64,000 bases of DNA from Sphingomonadales bacterium UBA2683 (GCA_002354635.1 DELZ01000005.1:62001-126000), one strand, 5' to 3'. Positions 41,185 to 48,816 are shown, counted from the first letter of the stretch. The notes: generated by a model not told the origin, from the letters alone. A program made the numbers and translations.

Positions 41185-42695
41185 TAGCCGTTCCCCTGTC
41201 CATCAGGAGCCGGAAATGTAATCTTGCATTTGAGGCCATCCACCGCCCAATCCCTTTCAATTGTCCCGCGCAAGTTGCGGGTGATGCTGTGATCGATGAG
41301 CGAAGACCCAAACCCGGCAGCAGATGGAGTGGACTGCGCCTGGCTCCCTCCGCTTTCCGTCCAGCTCAATTCTACCATATCCGGCCCGTCTTTTTCGGCA
41401 CGGATCTTCCAGTTGATGCTGACCAGCCCGGTGCCTGCGGTCAGTGCACCATATTTCGCCGCATTGGTGGCCAGTTCGTTGAGCACGAGCGATATCGAGA
41501 CCATCGCATTTTCCGCCAGAATGATATCAGGCCCGGACCATTGGACTCCGGGATAGGTCCTGCACAGATCCTCCACAAGCGCGGCAAAGGAACCGGTAAC
41601 AAAATTGGTGTCGAGCAGGATTTGCTGGGCCCGATTGAGCGCGCTCAAACGGTGGTGTATTCTCTCGATATAGTCATCGATCGAGGTGGCCGAGCCCTTG
41701 GTCAGCGTCATAATCGATTGCAGCGTCGCGAAAAGATTGCGCAGGCGATGATGGAGTTCGCGGGTGTGCAGCTTGAGCCGTTCCTGCTGGTCCACACTAT
41801 GGGTTATGTCCTTGTTGATGCCAGTCAGCGTCGGCCGGCCATTTGACTCGAGATAGTCGCCATATCCCTCCAGCCACCGGGTTTCCCCCGATGGCAAAAC
41901 AATCCGGAAGCGAGCCTCAAATTTTTCCAGTTCATCCACTGCCGCGCTCATCGCCAGCCTCACGGTATCTCTGTCTTCGGGATGGACGCGGTCCAGAGCG
42001 CTATCTACTTCGGAAACCGCTTCGCCCGCATCTTTTCCCCATATTTTCATGTAGGCACCACCCCATTCGATCATCCCCGATTCCAGATCGATCCGAAAGC
42101 TGGCAATGTCGCTGAGGGCGAGGGTAAGATCGAGATTTGAGCGAGCGATTGCGGTATTTTTCTGCGCCTGCTCGCGCAACCCGATCTCGCGGCTCAGCTC
42201 CATTTCACTCATCACGATTTCCGCCAGGCTCTTGAGCTTGTTCAACTGGTTCGCGGTTATCCGGAATCGCGGGACCGTGTCCGCGATCCACAGCCCTCCC
42301 AGCAGCTTGCCATTCGGTGCGATCAACGGCGCACCTGCATAAAACCGGACAAAAGGTTCCCCGCTGACCAAGGGATTGTTGGCGAACCGCGGATCGAGCG
42401 AGGCATCCTCGACCACCAACGGTTCTCCGCTTTCAATCATCCGGGTGCAGATCGAAACATTCCGTCCAAGTTGGGATTCTGCAAACCCGACCGCAGATTT
42501 GAACCACTCCGTGTCCGCATCGACGAGCGAGATGGCGGCCAGCGGCGCAGAGAAAATATCGGCCACCAGCCGGGTTATTCGATGGAAGGCATTTTCCGGC
42601 GCATTATCCAGCATCTTGTAGCTGTTCAATGTCGCCAACCGGTCGGCTTCCCGCTTGCGCTCCGACCTGCCGGTGGTTCGACTGCCCGCGTTCAT
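41184..42695 (-). CDS. HWE/HisKA2-type sensor histidine kinase with GAF and PAS domains
   Basis: 503 residues, no membrane segments. A GAF domain (about 30-165, with SICTRMIESGEPLVVEDASLDPRF), a PAS domain (about 200-315, MIEWGGAYMKIWG and VHPEDRDTV) and an HWE-type kinase core (about 325-500). The phospho-accepting histidine is in LHTRELHHRLRNLFATLQS, and the W-x-E of the G1 box is in LSWTESGG. The N-box residue where HWE kinases have His is Asn (LNELATNAAKYGAL), so it is intermediate to HisKA2. Such cytosolic kinases feed PhyR in sphingomonads, and phyR is 1.2 kb away. It is coupled to a Crp/Fnr gene. Confidence 0.9.
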   Translation of the reverse strand: MNAGSRTTGRSERKREADRLATLNSYKMLDNAPENAFHRITRLVADIFSAPLAAISLVDADTEWFKSAVGFAESQLGRNVSICTRMIESGEPLVVEDASLDPRFANNPLVSGEPFVRFYAGAPLIAPNGKLLGGLWIADTVPRFRITANQLNKLKSLAEIVMSEMELSREIGLREQAQKNTAIARSNLDLTLALSDIASFRIDLESGMIEWGGAYMKIWGKDAGEAVSEVDSALDRVHPEDRDTVRLAMSAAVDELEKFEARFRIVLPSGETRWLEGYGDYLESNGRPTLTGINKDITHSVDQQERLKLHTRELHHRLRNLFATLQSIMTLTKGSATSIDDYIERIHHRLSALNRAQQILLDTNFVTGSFAALVEDLCRTYPGVQWSGPDIILAENAMVSISLVLNELATNAAKYGALTAGTGLVSINWKIRAEKDGPDMVELSWTESGGSQAQSTPSAAGFGSSLIDHSITRNLRGTIERDWAVDGLKCKITFPAPDGQGNG

Positions 42696-42769
42696 GTCTG
42701 ATCCCTTTTTTCATGCCCTCAGGCTATCGAATAACGAACGGCTAACTCGCCATGTTGTTGCATGCGAGC

Positions 42770-42795
42770 GGAACCAAACATGCAAATCGTGCGTA
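42770..42795 (+). promoter_or_regulatory. EcfG-type promoter of the PNPOx-like gene
   Basis: GGAAC at 42770-42774, a 17-base spacer and CGTA at 42792-42795, 48 bases before the start codon. The spacer is one base longer than in the other sites of this island and the last -10 base differs from CGTT. Confidence 0.55.
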
Positions 42796-42842
42796 GTTTA
42801 CAGTGAATCCCGACGGGAAATCATACTGATGGAGACTTTTGC

Positions 42843-43328
42843 ATGAATAATGACGATCGTGAAGAATTATATGAGTTGATTGAAGATATCGGCACCGCCA
42901 TGCTGGTGACGGAAGCCGATGGCGAATTGCGCAGCCGACCGATGAGCGGAAATCTATATCGTGACAGTGGCGAGATATGGTTCCTGACCGAAAGCCGGTC
43001 AGGAAAGGCGCAAGAGATTTCCGAGGATAGGACCAGCAATCTGACCTATGCCTGCCCGGAAAAGGAGACTTATATTTCGATCACGGGCACCTCCACCCTC
43101 AGCCGTGATTTGGACAAGATCGAAGATATGTGGGGCCCCTGGGCAAAAGCATGGCTGCAGTGCGAAATGGATGATCCGAAGGTTGCCGCTATTCGCTTCA
43201 AGCCACAAATCGCTGAATATTGGTCCTCCCCCTCTTCATCGCTTGTCCAGGCGTGGGAACTCGCCAAAGCAAATGTCACAGACGAGCAACCCGATATGGG
43301 TGACAACAAGACCGTCCTGATGTCCTAG
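42843..43328 (+). CDS. pyridoxamine 5'-phosphate oxidase-related FMN-binding protein (general stress protein 26 type)
   Basis: 161 residues. The split-barrel flavin fold is suggested by GTAMLVTEADGELRSRPMSG, GEIWFLTESRSGKAQEISED and NLTYACPEKETYISITGTSTL. Family members bind FMN or F420 and reduce small molecules; in Bacillus the relative is induced by general stress. A probable EcfG promoter lies upstream, and a terminator shared with the DUF883 gene follows. It is divergent from the sensor kinase. Confidence 0.87.
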   Translation: MNNDDREELYELIEDIGTAMLVTEADGELRSRPMSGNLYRDSGEIWFLTESRSGKAQEISEDRTSNLTYACPEKETYISITGTSTLSRDLDKIEDMWGPWAKAWLQCEMDDPKVAAIRFKPQIAEYWSSPSSSLVQAWELAKANVTDEQPDMGDNKTVLMS

Positions 43329-43357
43329 ACAGCCAAGCTGGTGCGGACGCGCAGAAG

Positions 43358-43394
43358 AAAGGGCGGGAAGTCTCGACTCCCCGCCCTTTTTTTT
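43358..43394. terminator. bidirectional rho-independent terminator
   Basis: A stem AAGGGCGGG / CCCGCCCTT followed by eight T on the plus strand and preceded by A on the other. It lies between the converging PNPOx-like and DUF883 genes and can serve both. Confidence 0.85.
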
Positions 43395-43410
43395 GACTAT
43401 TTCGCCGGGC

Positions 43411-43701
43411 TTAGCGCCGGGCCATCAAGGCTCCTACGATCAGCCCCAGTCCGGCGGTAGCCGCGATGCTCACGATCGGATTATCCTTGATCGTTGTCTG
43501 GGCTTTCTTGCGGCCCTTGGTGCCGGCTTCAACTGCATTGGCACGTGCGGCGTCAAACTTCGTTTTCGCGTTGGCGCGCAATTCCATCGCATTGGCCTGC
43601 GCGTCGGCCTTGACGGATTTGGTCAAGGTCGCCAAATCGTCCTTCAACGTCTGCAGATCCGATTTTACCGCGCCCATTTCTTCCGAATAATTGCCTGTCA
43701 T
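43411..43701 (-). CDS. DUF883/ElaB-YqjD-like membrane-anchored protein
   Basis: 96 residues. A heptad-rich helix (KSDLQTLKDDLATLTKSVKADAQ) is followed by an alanine-rich part, and a C-terminal membrane anchor DNPIVSIAATAGLGLIVGALMARR with the glycine motif and terminal arginines of this family. YqjD/ElaB anchor ribosomes to the membrane in stationary-phase E. coli. An EcfG-type promoter (GGAAC-N16-CGTA) precedes it, consistent with stress induction. Confidence 0.88.
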   Translation of the reverse strand: MTGNYSEEMGAVKSDLQTLKDDLATLTKSVKADAQANAMELRANAKTKFDAARANAVEAGTKGRKKAQTTIKDNPIVSIAATAGLGLIVGALMARR

Positions 43702-43732
43702 TTCATTTTCTCCATTCTATGTTCAAAAGACC

Positions 43733-43757
43733 TACGACTGACTGCGAAGTTGGTTCC
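43733..43757 (-). promoter_or_regulatory. EcfG-type promoter of the DUF883 gene
   Basis: On the minus strand GGAAC (43757-43753), 16 bases, then CGTA (43736-43733). The start codon is 32 bases beyond. Confidence 0.65.
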
Positions 43758-43810
43758 AGTAAAAGCATGCATTGCGAAGATTTAGTCGCCATTTGACCAG
43801 AGAAATTTAT

Positions 43811-43835
43811 GGAACCCTTTTCTGTTTCATGCGTT
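43811..43835 (+). promoter_or_regulatory. EcfG-type promoter of phyR
   Basis: GGAAC at 43811-43815, a 16-base spacer and CGTT at 43832-43835, 27 bases before the phyR ATG. The match is exact and implies positive feedback of EcfG on phyR. Confidence 0.85.
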
Positions 43836-43861
43836 TCGAGCCAATTACGGAGATATAAAAT

Positions 43862-44647
43862 ATGTCACTAGCTGAAAGCCTGAAACCCCATCTTCCCTAT
43901 CTTCGCCGCTATGCCAGAGCTTTGACGGGCAGCCAGAAAAGCGGTGATACATTTGTGAAGGCAACGCTCGAAGCGATAATCGCCGATCCGGAATTGGTAG
44001 CGGACGACAGCAATGTGCGGGTTCAATTGTACCGGGTTTTTTCCGGCATCTGGGAAAGCGCAAATGTTGGCGTATCCGACGATCCCGACGATAATACCGC
44101 ACAGGGCCATCTGAACGCGATCCCGCCGATCAGTCGACAAGTATTGCTGCTGACGGCGCTGGAAGGTTTTTCGATCGGCGACGTCGCGAAAATTGCGGAT
44201 GTTGGAGAAAGTTCGATCAACGGCTTGCTCGAAGACGCCATCTCGGAGATCGACAAGGAAATCCGGTCCGATGTTCTGATAATCGAGGACGAGGTGCTGA
44301 TCTCGATGGAATTGCAGCAGATTGTTTCGGGCCTGGGACATAATGTCTGCGGAACCGCGACAACCCACAAGGGTGCTCTGGACGCGGTCGCAAAGGCCAA
44401 GCCCAGTCTGGTGCTCGCTGATATCCAGCTTGCGGATGGAAGTTCTGGCATCGATGCTGTCAAGGATATCCTGGAACAGATCTCTGTTCCGGTAATCTTC
44501 ATAACCGCGTTTCCAGAACGCTTGCTCACCGGAGAACGGCCCGAGCCGACGTTCCTCATCACCAAGCCCTTCCAGCCGAATGCCATTCGGGCGGCGATCA
44601 GTCAGGCCTTGTTTTTTTCCACCGCAAAGCAAAACGTCCAGGCCTAA
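43862..44647 (+). CDS. phyR: general stress response anti-anti-sigma factor PhyR
   Basis: 261 residues. The N-terminal half (1-130) is a sigma-factor mimic (LKPHLPYLRRYARALTGS, QVLLLTALEGFSIGDVAKIADVGESSINGLLEDA), and the C-terminal half (138-255) is a receiver with acidic pair IIEDEVLIS, phospho-acceptor Asp in LVLADIQLADGSSG and the PhyR-type segment FITAFPERLLTG ... FLITKPF. On phosphorylation it releases EcfG by binding NepR. Its own exact EcfG promoter lies upstream, and ecfG and nepR are the next genes, convergent to it. Confidence 0.96.
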   Translation: MSLAESLKPHLPYLRRYARALTGSQKSGDTFVKATLEAIIADPELVADDSNVRVQLYRVFSGIWESANVGVSDDPDDNTAQGHLNAIPPISRQVLLLTALEGFSIGDVAKIADVGESSINGLLEDAISEIDKEIRSDVLIIEDEVLISMELQQIVSGLGHNVCGTATTHKGALDAVAKAKPSLVLADIQLADGSSGIDAVKDILEQISVPVIFITAFPERLLTGERPEPTFLITKPFQPNAIRAAISQALFFSTAKQNVQA

Positions 44648-44802
44648 TAACGGACCCGGCGGAAAGCTGGCAGGCTCGCCAGGCCGATCCACGTCAAGCG
44701 GGTCGTCTGGCGAAGCCGCCGCTTCGCAGGTTCAGTGAATCGGCAATATAGCGAGTATCTGGAGTCAGGCTCCTGTGGCCTCGATCAAATTGTCAGGAAG
44801 GC

Positions 44803-45393
44803 TTAGTGGGATATTTTCTCGACCTCGCCGATGATATTTTCGAGCGCGGTGGTGGTGAGATTGCCAAGACCTTCGGAAGCAGAAGTAAACCGACCTTCTT
44901 CCAATATTTCTTCCAGTGCCTTGCGCGCGCGCGAAACGCGGCTTTTCATCGTACCCACGGCACAATTGGCGATTTCCGCAGCTTCCTCGTAGGAATAGCC
45001 GCCGGCCCCCACCAGAATTATCGCTTCACGCTGGTCATCGGACAGTTCCATCAGTCCCCGCTGCAAATCGGCCAGATGCAAGGGCTCCTGCTGAGGAGCC
45101 GGTGCCGACAAAACCCGTTCTGCAACCAGCTCATCATAGTTTGCGCTGAATTTCTTGCGGCGCATGCTGGAAAAAAAGGTGTTGCGCAATATTACGAATG
45201 TCCATGCGCGCATCGAGGTGCCCGCAATGAAGCGGTCCCTTGCAGCCCACGCTTTCAACAATGTATCCTGAACCAGATCATCGGCCACGTCGCGGTTGCC
45301 GGACAGACTGCGCCCGAATGCGCGCAGATGCGGAATCGCTTCCGTCAATTGCTGCTTAAACTCCGAAGGCGGTAAGGCCTGAGGCTTACTCAT
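44803..45393 (-). CDS. ecfG: general stress response sigma factor EcfG
   Basis: 196 residues, ECF sigma factor of the EcfG (ECF15) group. Region 2 (about 25-95) has LVQDTLLKAWAARDRFIAGTSMRAWTFVILRNTFFSSMRR; region 4 (about 120-180) has QREAIILVGAGGYSYEEAAEIANCAVGTMKSRVSRARK, where MKSRVSRAR reads the -35 GGAAC. Its start overlaps the nepR gene by 8 bases, so synthesis is tied to its anti-sigma factor. The convergent phyR gene is 155 bases away. EcfG-type promoters are seen at eight places around it. Confidence 0.96.
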   Translation of the reverse strand: MSKPQALPPSEFKQQLTEAIPHLRAFGRSLSGNRDVADDLVQDTLLKAWAARDRFIAGTSMRAWTFVILRNTFFSSMRRKKFSANYDELVAERVLSAPAPQQEPLHLADLQRGLMELSDDQREAIILVGAGGYSYEEAAEIANCAVGTMKSRVSRARKALEEILEEGRFTSASEGLGNLTTTALENIIGEVEKISH

Positions 45394-45628
45394 TTATGTC
45401 CGACCGGTCTGAGTTCGAGTCGTCCTCATCGTCCTCATCCAGTTGATCCAGGAGCGCCAGAATATCGTCAGGTAAGGGTTCGTCCAGAACATTCAGATAC
45501 ATGTTCTTCAGTCCAAGGCCTAATCTCTGTTGCATGTCATCCTTGCTTTTCACAGGTATGTCCTTTGACTGCTTTCCGTGCTCATCGGCCTCCGATGAAC
45601 CCGTTTGATTTTTGTCTTGGCTCGCCAA
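45386..45628 (-). CDS. nepR: anti-sigma factor NepR
   Basis: 80 residues. The conserved core is KDDMQQRLGLGLKNMYLNVL DEPLPDDILALLDQLDE, the NepR helix pair that holds EcfG and, under stress, is taken by PhyR. The N terminus is hydrophilic and disordered-looking. The start is TTG at 45628 with a GAGG seven bases upstream; no in-frame ATG precedes the core. The gene overlaps ecfG by 8 bases. I saw no GGAAC-type promoter before it, so the pair may be transcribed from a housekeeping promoter. Confidence 0.93.
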   Translation of the reverse strand: MASQDKNQTGSSEADEHGKQSKDIPVKSKDDMQQRLGLGLKNMYLNVLDEPLPDDILALLDQLDEDDEDDSNSDRSDINE

Positions 45629-45720
45629 ACCATACCTCGTTTATTCGTTGCTTGAAGACAGAACACCTGATGACCCTAAAGGTTGCATATAAAATTATCG
45701 AGAGAAATGTCCCATTTGCC

Positions 45721-45745
45721 GGAACAATCTTCGCGAACGCGCGTT
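45721..45745 (+). promoter_or_regulatory. EcfG-type promoter of the 71-residue hydrophilic protein gene
   Basis: GGAAC at 45721-45725, 16 bases, CGTT at 45742-45745, 41 bases before the ATG. The consensus match is exact. Confidence 0.8.
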
Positions 45746-45785
45746 GCATGGACAAACAGGAAATAACAATAACGGAGACGTTCCC

Positions 45786-46001
45786 ATGACCGACAACAGC
45801 GAGAAGAAATCCAATTTGAAGTTGGAAGGTGAGGGAAGCCGGGAAGGCTCCCGCCGTTTTCAGGACGCCCAGCACAAATTCGCTGAAACAGCCGACGTCG
45901 AAGCCAAAGCCAAAGAAGCTGCAAGAGCGCTGGAAGGTGACGAAGCCACCGAACTGGAAAAAGCCAGAAAAGCGTCCGCAAGCGGCAAGGGTGCGGACTG
46001 A
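45786..46001 (+). CDS. small hydrophilic protein, probable stress protein
   Basis: 71 residues, almost all charged or small (MTDNSEKKSNLKLEGEG, then a helix AETADVEAKAKEAARALEGDEATELEKARKA). It resembles intrinsically disordered, LEA-like or hydrophilin proteins made under desiccation or osmotic stress, but I cannot name a family. An exact EcfG promoter lies upstream, CGGAG precedes the ATG, and a terminator follows about 30 bases after the stop. It lies between nepR (divergent) and the convergent BLUF gene. Confidence 0.8.
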   Translation: MTDNSEKKSNLKLEGEGSREGSRRFQDAQHKFAETADVEAKAKEAARALEGDEATELEKARKASASGKGAD

Positions 46002-46030
46002 CACCGACACCTATTCCATTGACCGCAGAG

Positions 46031-46068
46031 AAAGGGGATTGGCCTAGCTGCTGAATCCCCCTTTTTTT
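46031..46068 (+). terminator. rho-independent terminator after the 71-residue protein gene
   Basis: A stem AAGGGGATT / AATCCCC(C)TT with a loop of about 14 bases, followed by seven T. The BLUF gene ends 9 bases beyond on the other strand. Confidence 0.75.
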
Positions 46069-46076
46069 GGCGACAC

Positions 46077-46511
46077 TTATGGTTCTGAATCAGGTGCTTT
46101 GATACCGAACGAGAGAAAACTCCGGAACAGGGTTCGGGTCGTCTCGGAGACCGAGTCACGGGACAATAGGCCACCAATATCAGTTTCCATCAAGTCTGGT
46201 GATTCCGGAACAGATTGACCGGCCATGCACCATTGCGTGAACTGCCGGTTGGGCAATTCGCTGTGGCTGATAATGGTGATTCCGCTATGCCGGTCATCCC
46301 GCTCGATGCGGCGCAGACAATCGTTGGTGGCGGCACGGTCACCCTCGATACATTGCATGAAATTGAACCCGTTGAACAGGATCGGGCCGGTAATGCCGAA
46401 GCGGGGATTATTCCGTCTTGCAGCAGACATGATCGCCAGCAGGTCCTGCTGGTCCAGTCCCGGCCTGGCGGTACTCACATAAATGAGGGAGGTGATCGTC
46501 TGGCGGGGCAC
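46077..46511 (-). CDS. BLUF-domain blue-light sensor
   Basis: 144 residues, a lone BLUF domain with a short C-terminal cap. Flavin-binding residues sit at the expected spacing: Tyr11, Asn35 and Gln53 (Tyr21/Asn45/Gln63 in AppA), and Trp94 matches AppA Trp104. Other marks are ARRNNPRFGITG and CIEGD. BLUF proteins bind FAD and change hydrogen bonding on blue light, then act on a partner protein. No output domain is fused. Its place inside the general stress island suggests that light may feed into that response; the link is inferred. Confidence 0.92.
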   Translation of the reverse strand: MPRQTITSLIYVSTARPGLDQQDLLAIMSAARRNNPRFGITGPILFNGFNFMQCIEGDRAATNDCLRRIERDDRHSGITIISHSELPNRQFTQWCMAGQSVPESPDLMETDIGGLLSRDSVSETTRTLFRSFLSFGIKAPDSEP

Positions 46512-46618
46512 TGGTGACTTTCTCTTGGCGGCGGTTTCCGTAGCCCAACCTTTTACTGGAAAGCCGAATAGTCGATTTAATGATATCTCGCTCTAACATA
46601 GATTAACGCCACCGAGGT

Positions 46619-48019
46619 TCATTCAACAGGCTGTTGATCATCAAGCAGATCGGATGAACCATCGTCGGACCGTTCCGAGTCCACCAGCTTCTCGACATGG
46701 TCCTCCGGCGAAACGTCGAGACTCTCGTGAGGTGCCACTTTCTTGGGTTTCACGGCAGACATGTCGGCTGATCTGTCCCGTCTCGGACTTGTCACAGATT
46801 CCGGGAGAGCATTGTCGAACCGCAAGCGATAGATCGGTTCCGGCAGCGCAAAGCCCGCTTCTTCCAGCGCATTTTTGGTAACCCGGATGGCCGCGCCGCG
46901 CGCCTTGTAATAATCGCTTTCGCGCTGGTCGATCCAGCCGTGAAAGCCGATCACGATATTGGAGTCACCGACTTCTCTTATTTCCGCAGTTGCTTCCGGA
47001 TCATTCAAAACGAAATCCTGACTGTTGATTGCGGCCAGACCGGTTTCAATGGCCGAGGCCGGGTCATCGTCGGCGTCGACTCCCAGTTCGAAACTGAACC
47101 GGCGTTGCGGATTGCGGGAGTAGTTCAATATCTCCGCCTTGAACACGGTAGCGTTGGGAACTCGCAAATGATTGCCGTCCAGCGTCATCAAGATCGTCGC
47201 TCGCGAAGTCAGTCGGACGACACGCCCCTCCTGTTCGCCTATCAGCACATGATCATTGGCGCGAAACGGCTGGCGAATGCTGAGCATGATGCTCGACATA
47301 TAATTGTCCACCGTGTCCCGCAGGGCAAAGCCGACGGCCAGTCCGATCACGCCCGCGCCACCGAGCACGGCGCCAAGCAAAGCGGTGGCGTTGAGAATGT
47401 CCAGAGCCACAAAGATGCCGATAAAGATGAAGGCTACACGAATCGAACCCGCGATCAGTTCTGCGAGGAATATATTGGGCGTCACCCGTTTCCAGAACGC
47501 CATGAGGGAGGCGAGGAAATGGCCGAATAGCCCTATCGCTATCGCGACCACCAAGGCGATCCCGAGGAGCGGCAGCGCCGAAAGAAAATTCTGCACGCTC
47601 GTGCCCAATTTATCGACGACAGGCTCGACATTTCTACCCACCGACAGATCGCGCTCGAATTGCGTTTCGACCGTGACAACTCCCGATACACGCTGCGCGA
47701 TGGCTTTGGCCCGGTCGGCCGAAGCCTTGTCGGCAACCGATCCCGAAAGGAGAACGACACCGGCGTCCGCGGTTACTACGACCCCCTCCATACCGTCAAT
47801 TTCCTGAAAGATACCGCGCAACCGGTTCGCAATCGCAAGGTCATCGCTGCTGTTGGCGGCCGGATCGATGGCCGGTTCCAGGGCCGGGTCCGGCATTTCG
47901 GCCGGCTCGGCCAGCTCGACCTGCGCATTGGCTGGGTCGGCCGGACCGATGCCAACTGCGGTCAGGCTAATCGCCATTATCAAAATCAAGGCGGTTAGCA
48001 GCCAGCGATGCAAAGACAT
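46619..48019 (-). CDS. mechanosensitive channel (MscS family) with BON domain and signal peptide
   Basis: 466 residues from ATG at 48019. A signal peptide (SLHRWLLTALILIMAISLTA, residues 2-25) leads to a periplasmic BON domain (about 45-110, IANRLRGIFQEIDGMEGVVVTADAGVVLLSGSVADKASA), then membrane helices (about 140-230) and the MscS pore and beta domain (GLAVGFALRDTVDNYMSSIML, LIGEQEGRVVRLTSRATILMTLDGNHLRVPNA). The C terminus is a charged, disordered tail. MscS channels open on osmotic downshock. The EcfG promoter at 48045-48069 lies upstream of this start and overlaps the longer frame, which supports 48019. Confidence 0.9.
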   Translation of the reverse strand: MSLHRWLLTALILIMAISLTAVGIGPADPANAQVELAEPAEMPDPALEPAIDPAANSSDDLAIANRLRGIFQEIDGMEGVVVTADAGVVLLSGSVADKASADRAKAIAQRVSGVVTVETQFERDLSVGRNVEPVVDKLGTSVQNFLSALPLLGIALVVAIAIGLFGHFLASLMAFWKRVTPNIFLAELIAGSIRVAFIFIGIFVALDILNATALLGAVLGGAGVIGLAVGFALRDTVDNYMSSIMLSIRQPFRANDHVLIGEQEGRVVRLTSRATILMTLDGNHLRVPNATVFKAEILNYSRNPQRRFSFELGVDADDDPASAIETGLAAINSQDFVLNDPEATAEIREVGDSNIVIGFHGWIDQRESDYYKARGAAIRVTKNALEEAGFALPEPIYRLRFDNALPESVTSPRRDRSADMSAVKPKKVAPHESLDVSPEDHVEKLVDSERSDDGSSDLLDDQQPVE

Positions 48020-48044
48020 AAGAATCCAATCGGCAATATCCGTA

Positions 48045-48069
48045 TACGCCACAGCATAGCAATAGTTCC
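48045..48069 (-). promoter_or_regulatory. EcfG-type promoter of the BON-MscS gene
   Basis: On the minus strand GGAAC (48069-48065), 16 bases, then CGTA (48048-48045), 26 bases before the ATG at 48019. It is back to back with a plus-strand EcfG site 24 bases away. Confidence 0.65.
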
Positions 48070-48092
48070 GGCTTGCGGGAAAAATTTAGTTT

Positions 48093-48117
48093 GGAACCGA
48101 CGGGCGCGTTCGATGTT
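48093..48117 (+). promoter_or_regulatory. EcfG-type promoter of the DUF2383 gene
   Basis: GGAAC at 48093-48097, 16 bases and TGTT at 48114-48117, 34 bases before the ATG at 48151. The first -10 base differs from CGTT. Confidence 0.65.
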
Positions 48118-48150
48118 GTTTGGTCATAATCACAACGAAACGAGGACGAA

Positions 48151-48594
48151 ATGACAGACAATAAATCGACGGACATTTTGAACGATGTTCTGGAAACTCT
48201 AATCGACTCCACCCACGGCTATGAAAAGGCAGCGGAAGTTGCGGAGCGGACGACATTCAAGAATTTCTTCTCTCGCCGCGCGGCCTCGCGCCGGGCAATG
48301 GCGGCAGCTGTTCGCAACGAGATCGAGAAGCTTGGCGGGACATCCGATACCGATGGCACGATCCTGGCCTCTGCCCATCGTGTGTTCATGGATCTGAGCG
48401 CAGCGGTGCAGGACAATGACGATGCCGCGATCAACGCCGTCGAAACCGGCGAGGAGCATCTTCGCAAGAAATTCGAAAACGCGCTCTCGAAGGATGACCT
48501 GACTGTATCAGCAAAAACATTGCTGAGGAACTACCAGGGCGAATTGCGGGCCGATGGCCGGCTGATCGATCATCTCGAAGACGCATCCGCCTAA
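48151..48594 (+). CDS. DUF2383/PA2169-type four-helix protein
   Basis: 147 residues, mostly helical, with LNDVLETLIDSTHGYEKAAEVAERTTFKNFFSRRAASR in the first half and a ferritin-like spacing of acidic residues. PA2169-family proteins are stress- or stationary-phase-induced in other bacteria but uncharacterised. An EcfG-type promoter lies 34 bases upstream. The PLDc_N peptide gene follows 36 bases after its stop and is likely co-transcribed. Confidence 0.87.
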   Translation: MTDNKSTDILNDVLETLIDSTHGYEKAAEVAERTTFKNFFSRRAASRRAMAAAVRNEIEKLGGTSDTDGTILASAHRVFMDLSAAVQDNDDAAINAVETGEEHLRKKFENALSKDDLTVSAKTLLRNYQGELRADGRLIDHLEDASA

Positions 48595-48630
48595 ATACGG
48601 TTTTTACATATTTGAAAGAGGGAAATTATC

Positions 48631-48816
48631 ATGGAATATGGCATTGTTGGACTACTTATTCTGGCTCTCGACATCTGGGCGCTGCTCAGCGTCTGGGGCA
48701 GCGGTTCGTCGACGGGTGGCAAGATTATCTGGTCGCTGATCATTCTGATCCTGCCGGTTATCGGCCTGCTGCTCTGGTTCTTTGTCGGACCAAGGGGATC
48801 CGCGCGCGCGATCTAG
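48631..48816 (+). CDS. PLDc_N domain peptide (PLD nuclease N-terminal-like membrane protein)
   Basis: 61 residues, two hydrophobic helices (GIVGLLILALDIWALLSVW and WSLIILILPVIGLLLWFFVGPRG). The ending LPVIGLLLWFFVGPRG is the PLDc_N motif that normally leads cardiolipin synthases. Here it is a free peptide; a PLD-family enzyme gene without that part lies 0.75 kb away, on the other strand. The RBS is GAGGGA. A terminator follows at 48861. Confidence 0.85.
   Translation: MEYGIVGLLILALDIWALLSVWGSGSSTGGKIIWSLIILILPVIGLLLWFFVGPRGSARAI

Noticed and set aside
44710..44727. 7-base hairpin GCGAAGC / GCTTCGC between phyR and ecfG
   Set aside because: No T run on either side and short stem; not called a terminator.
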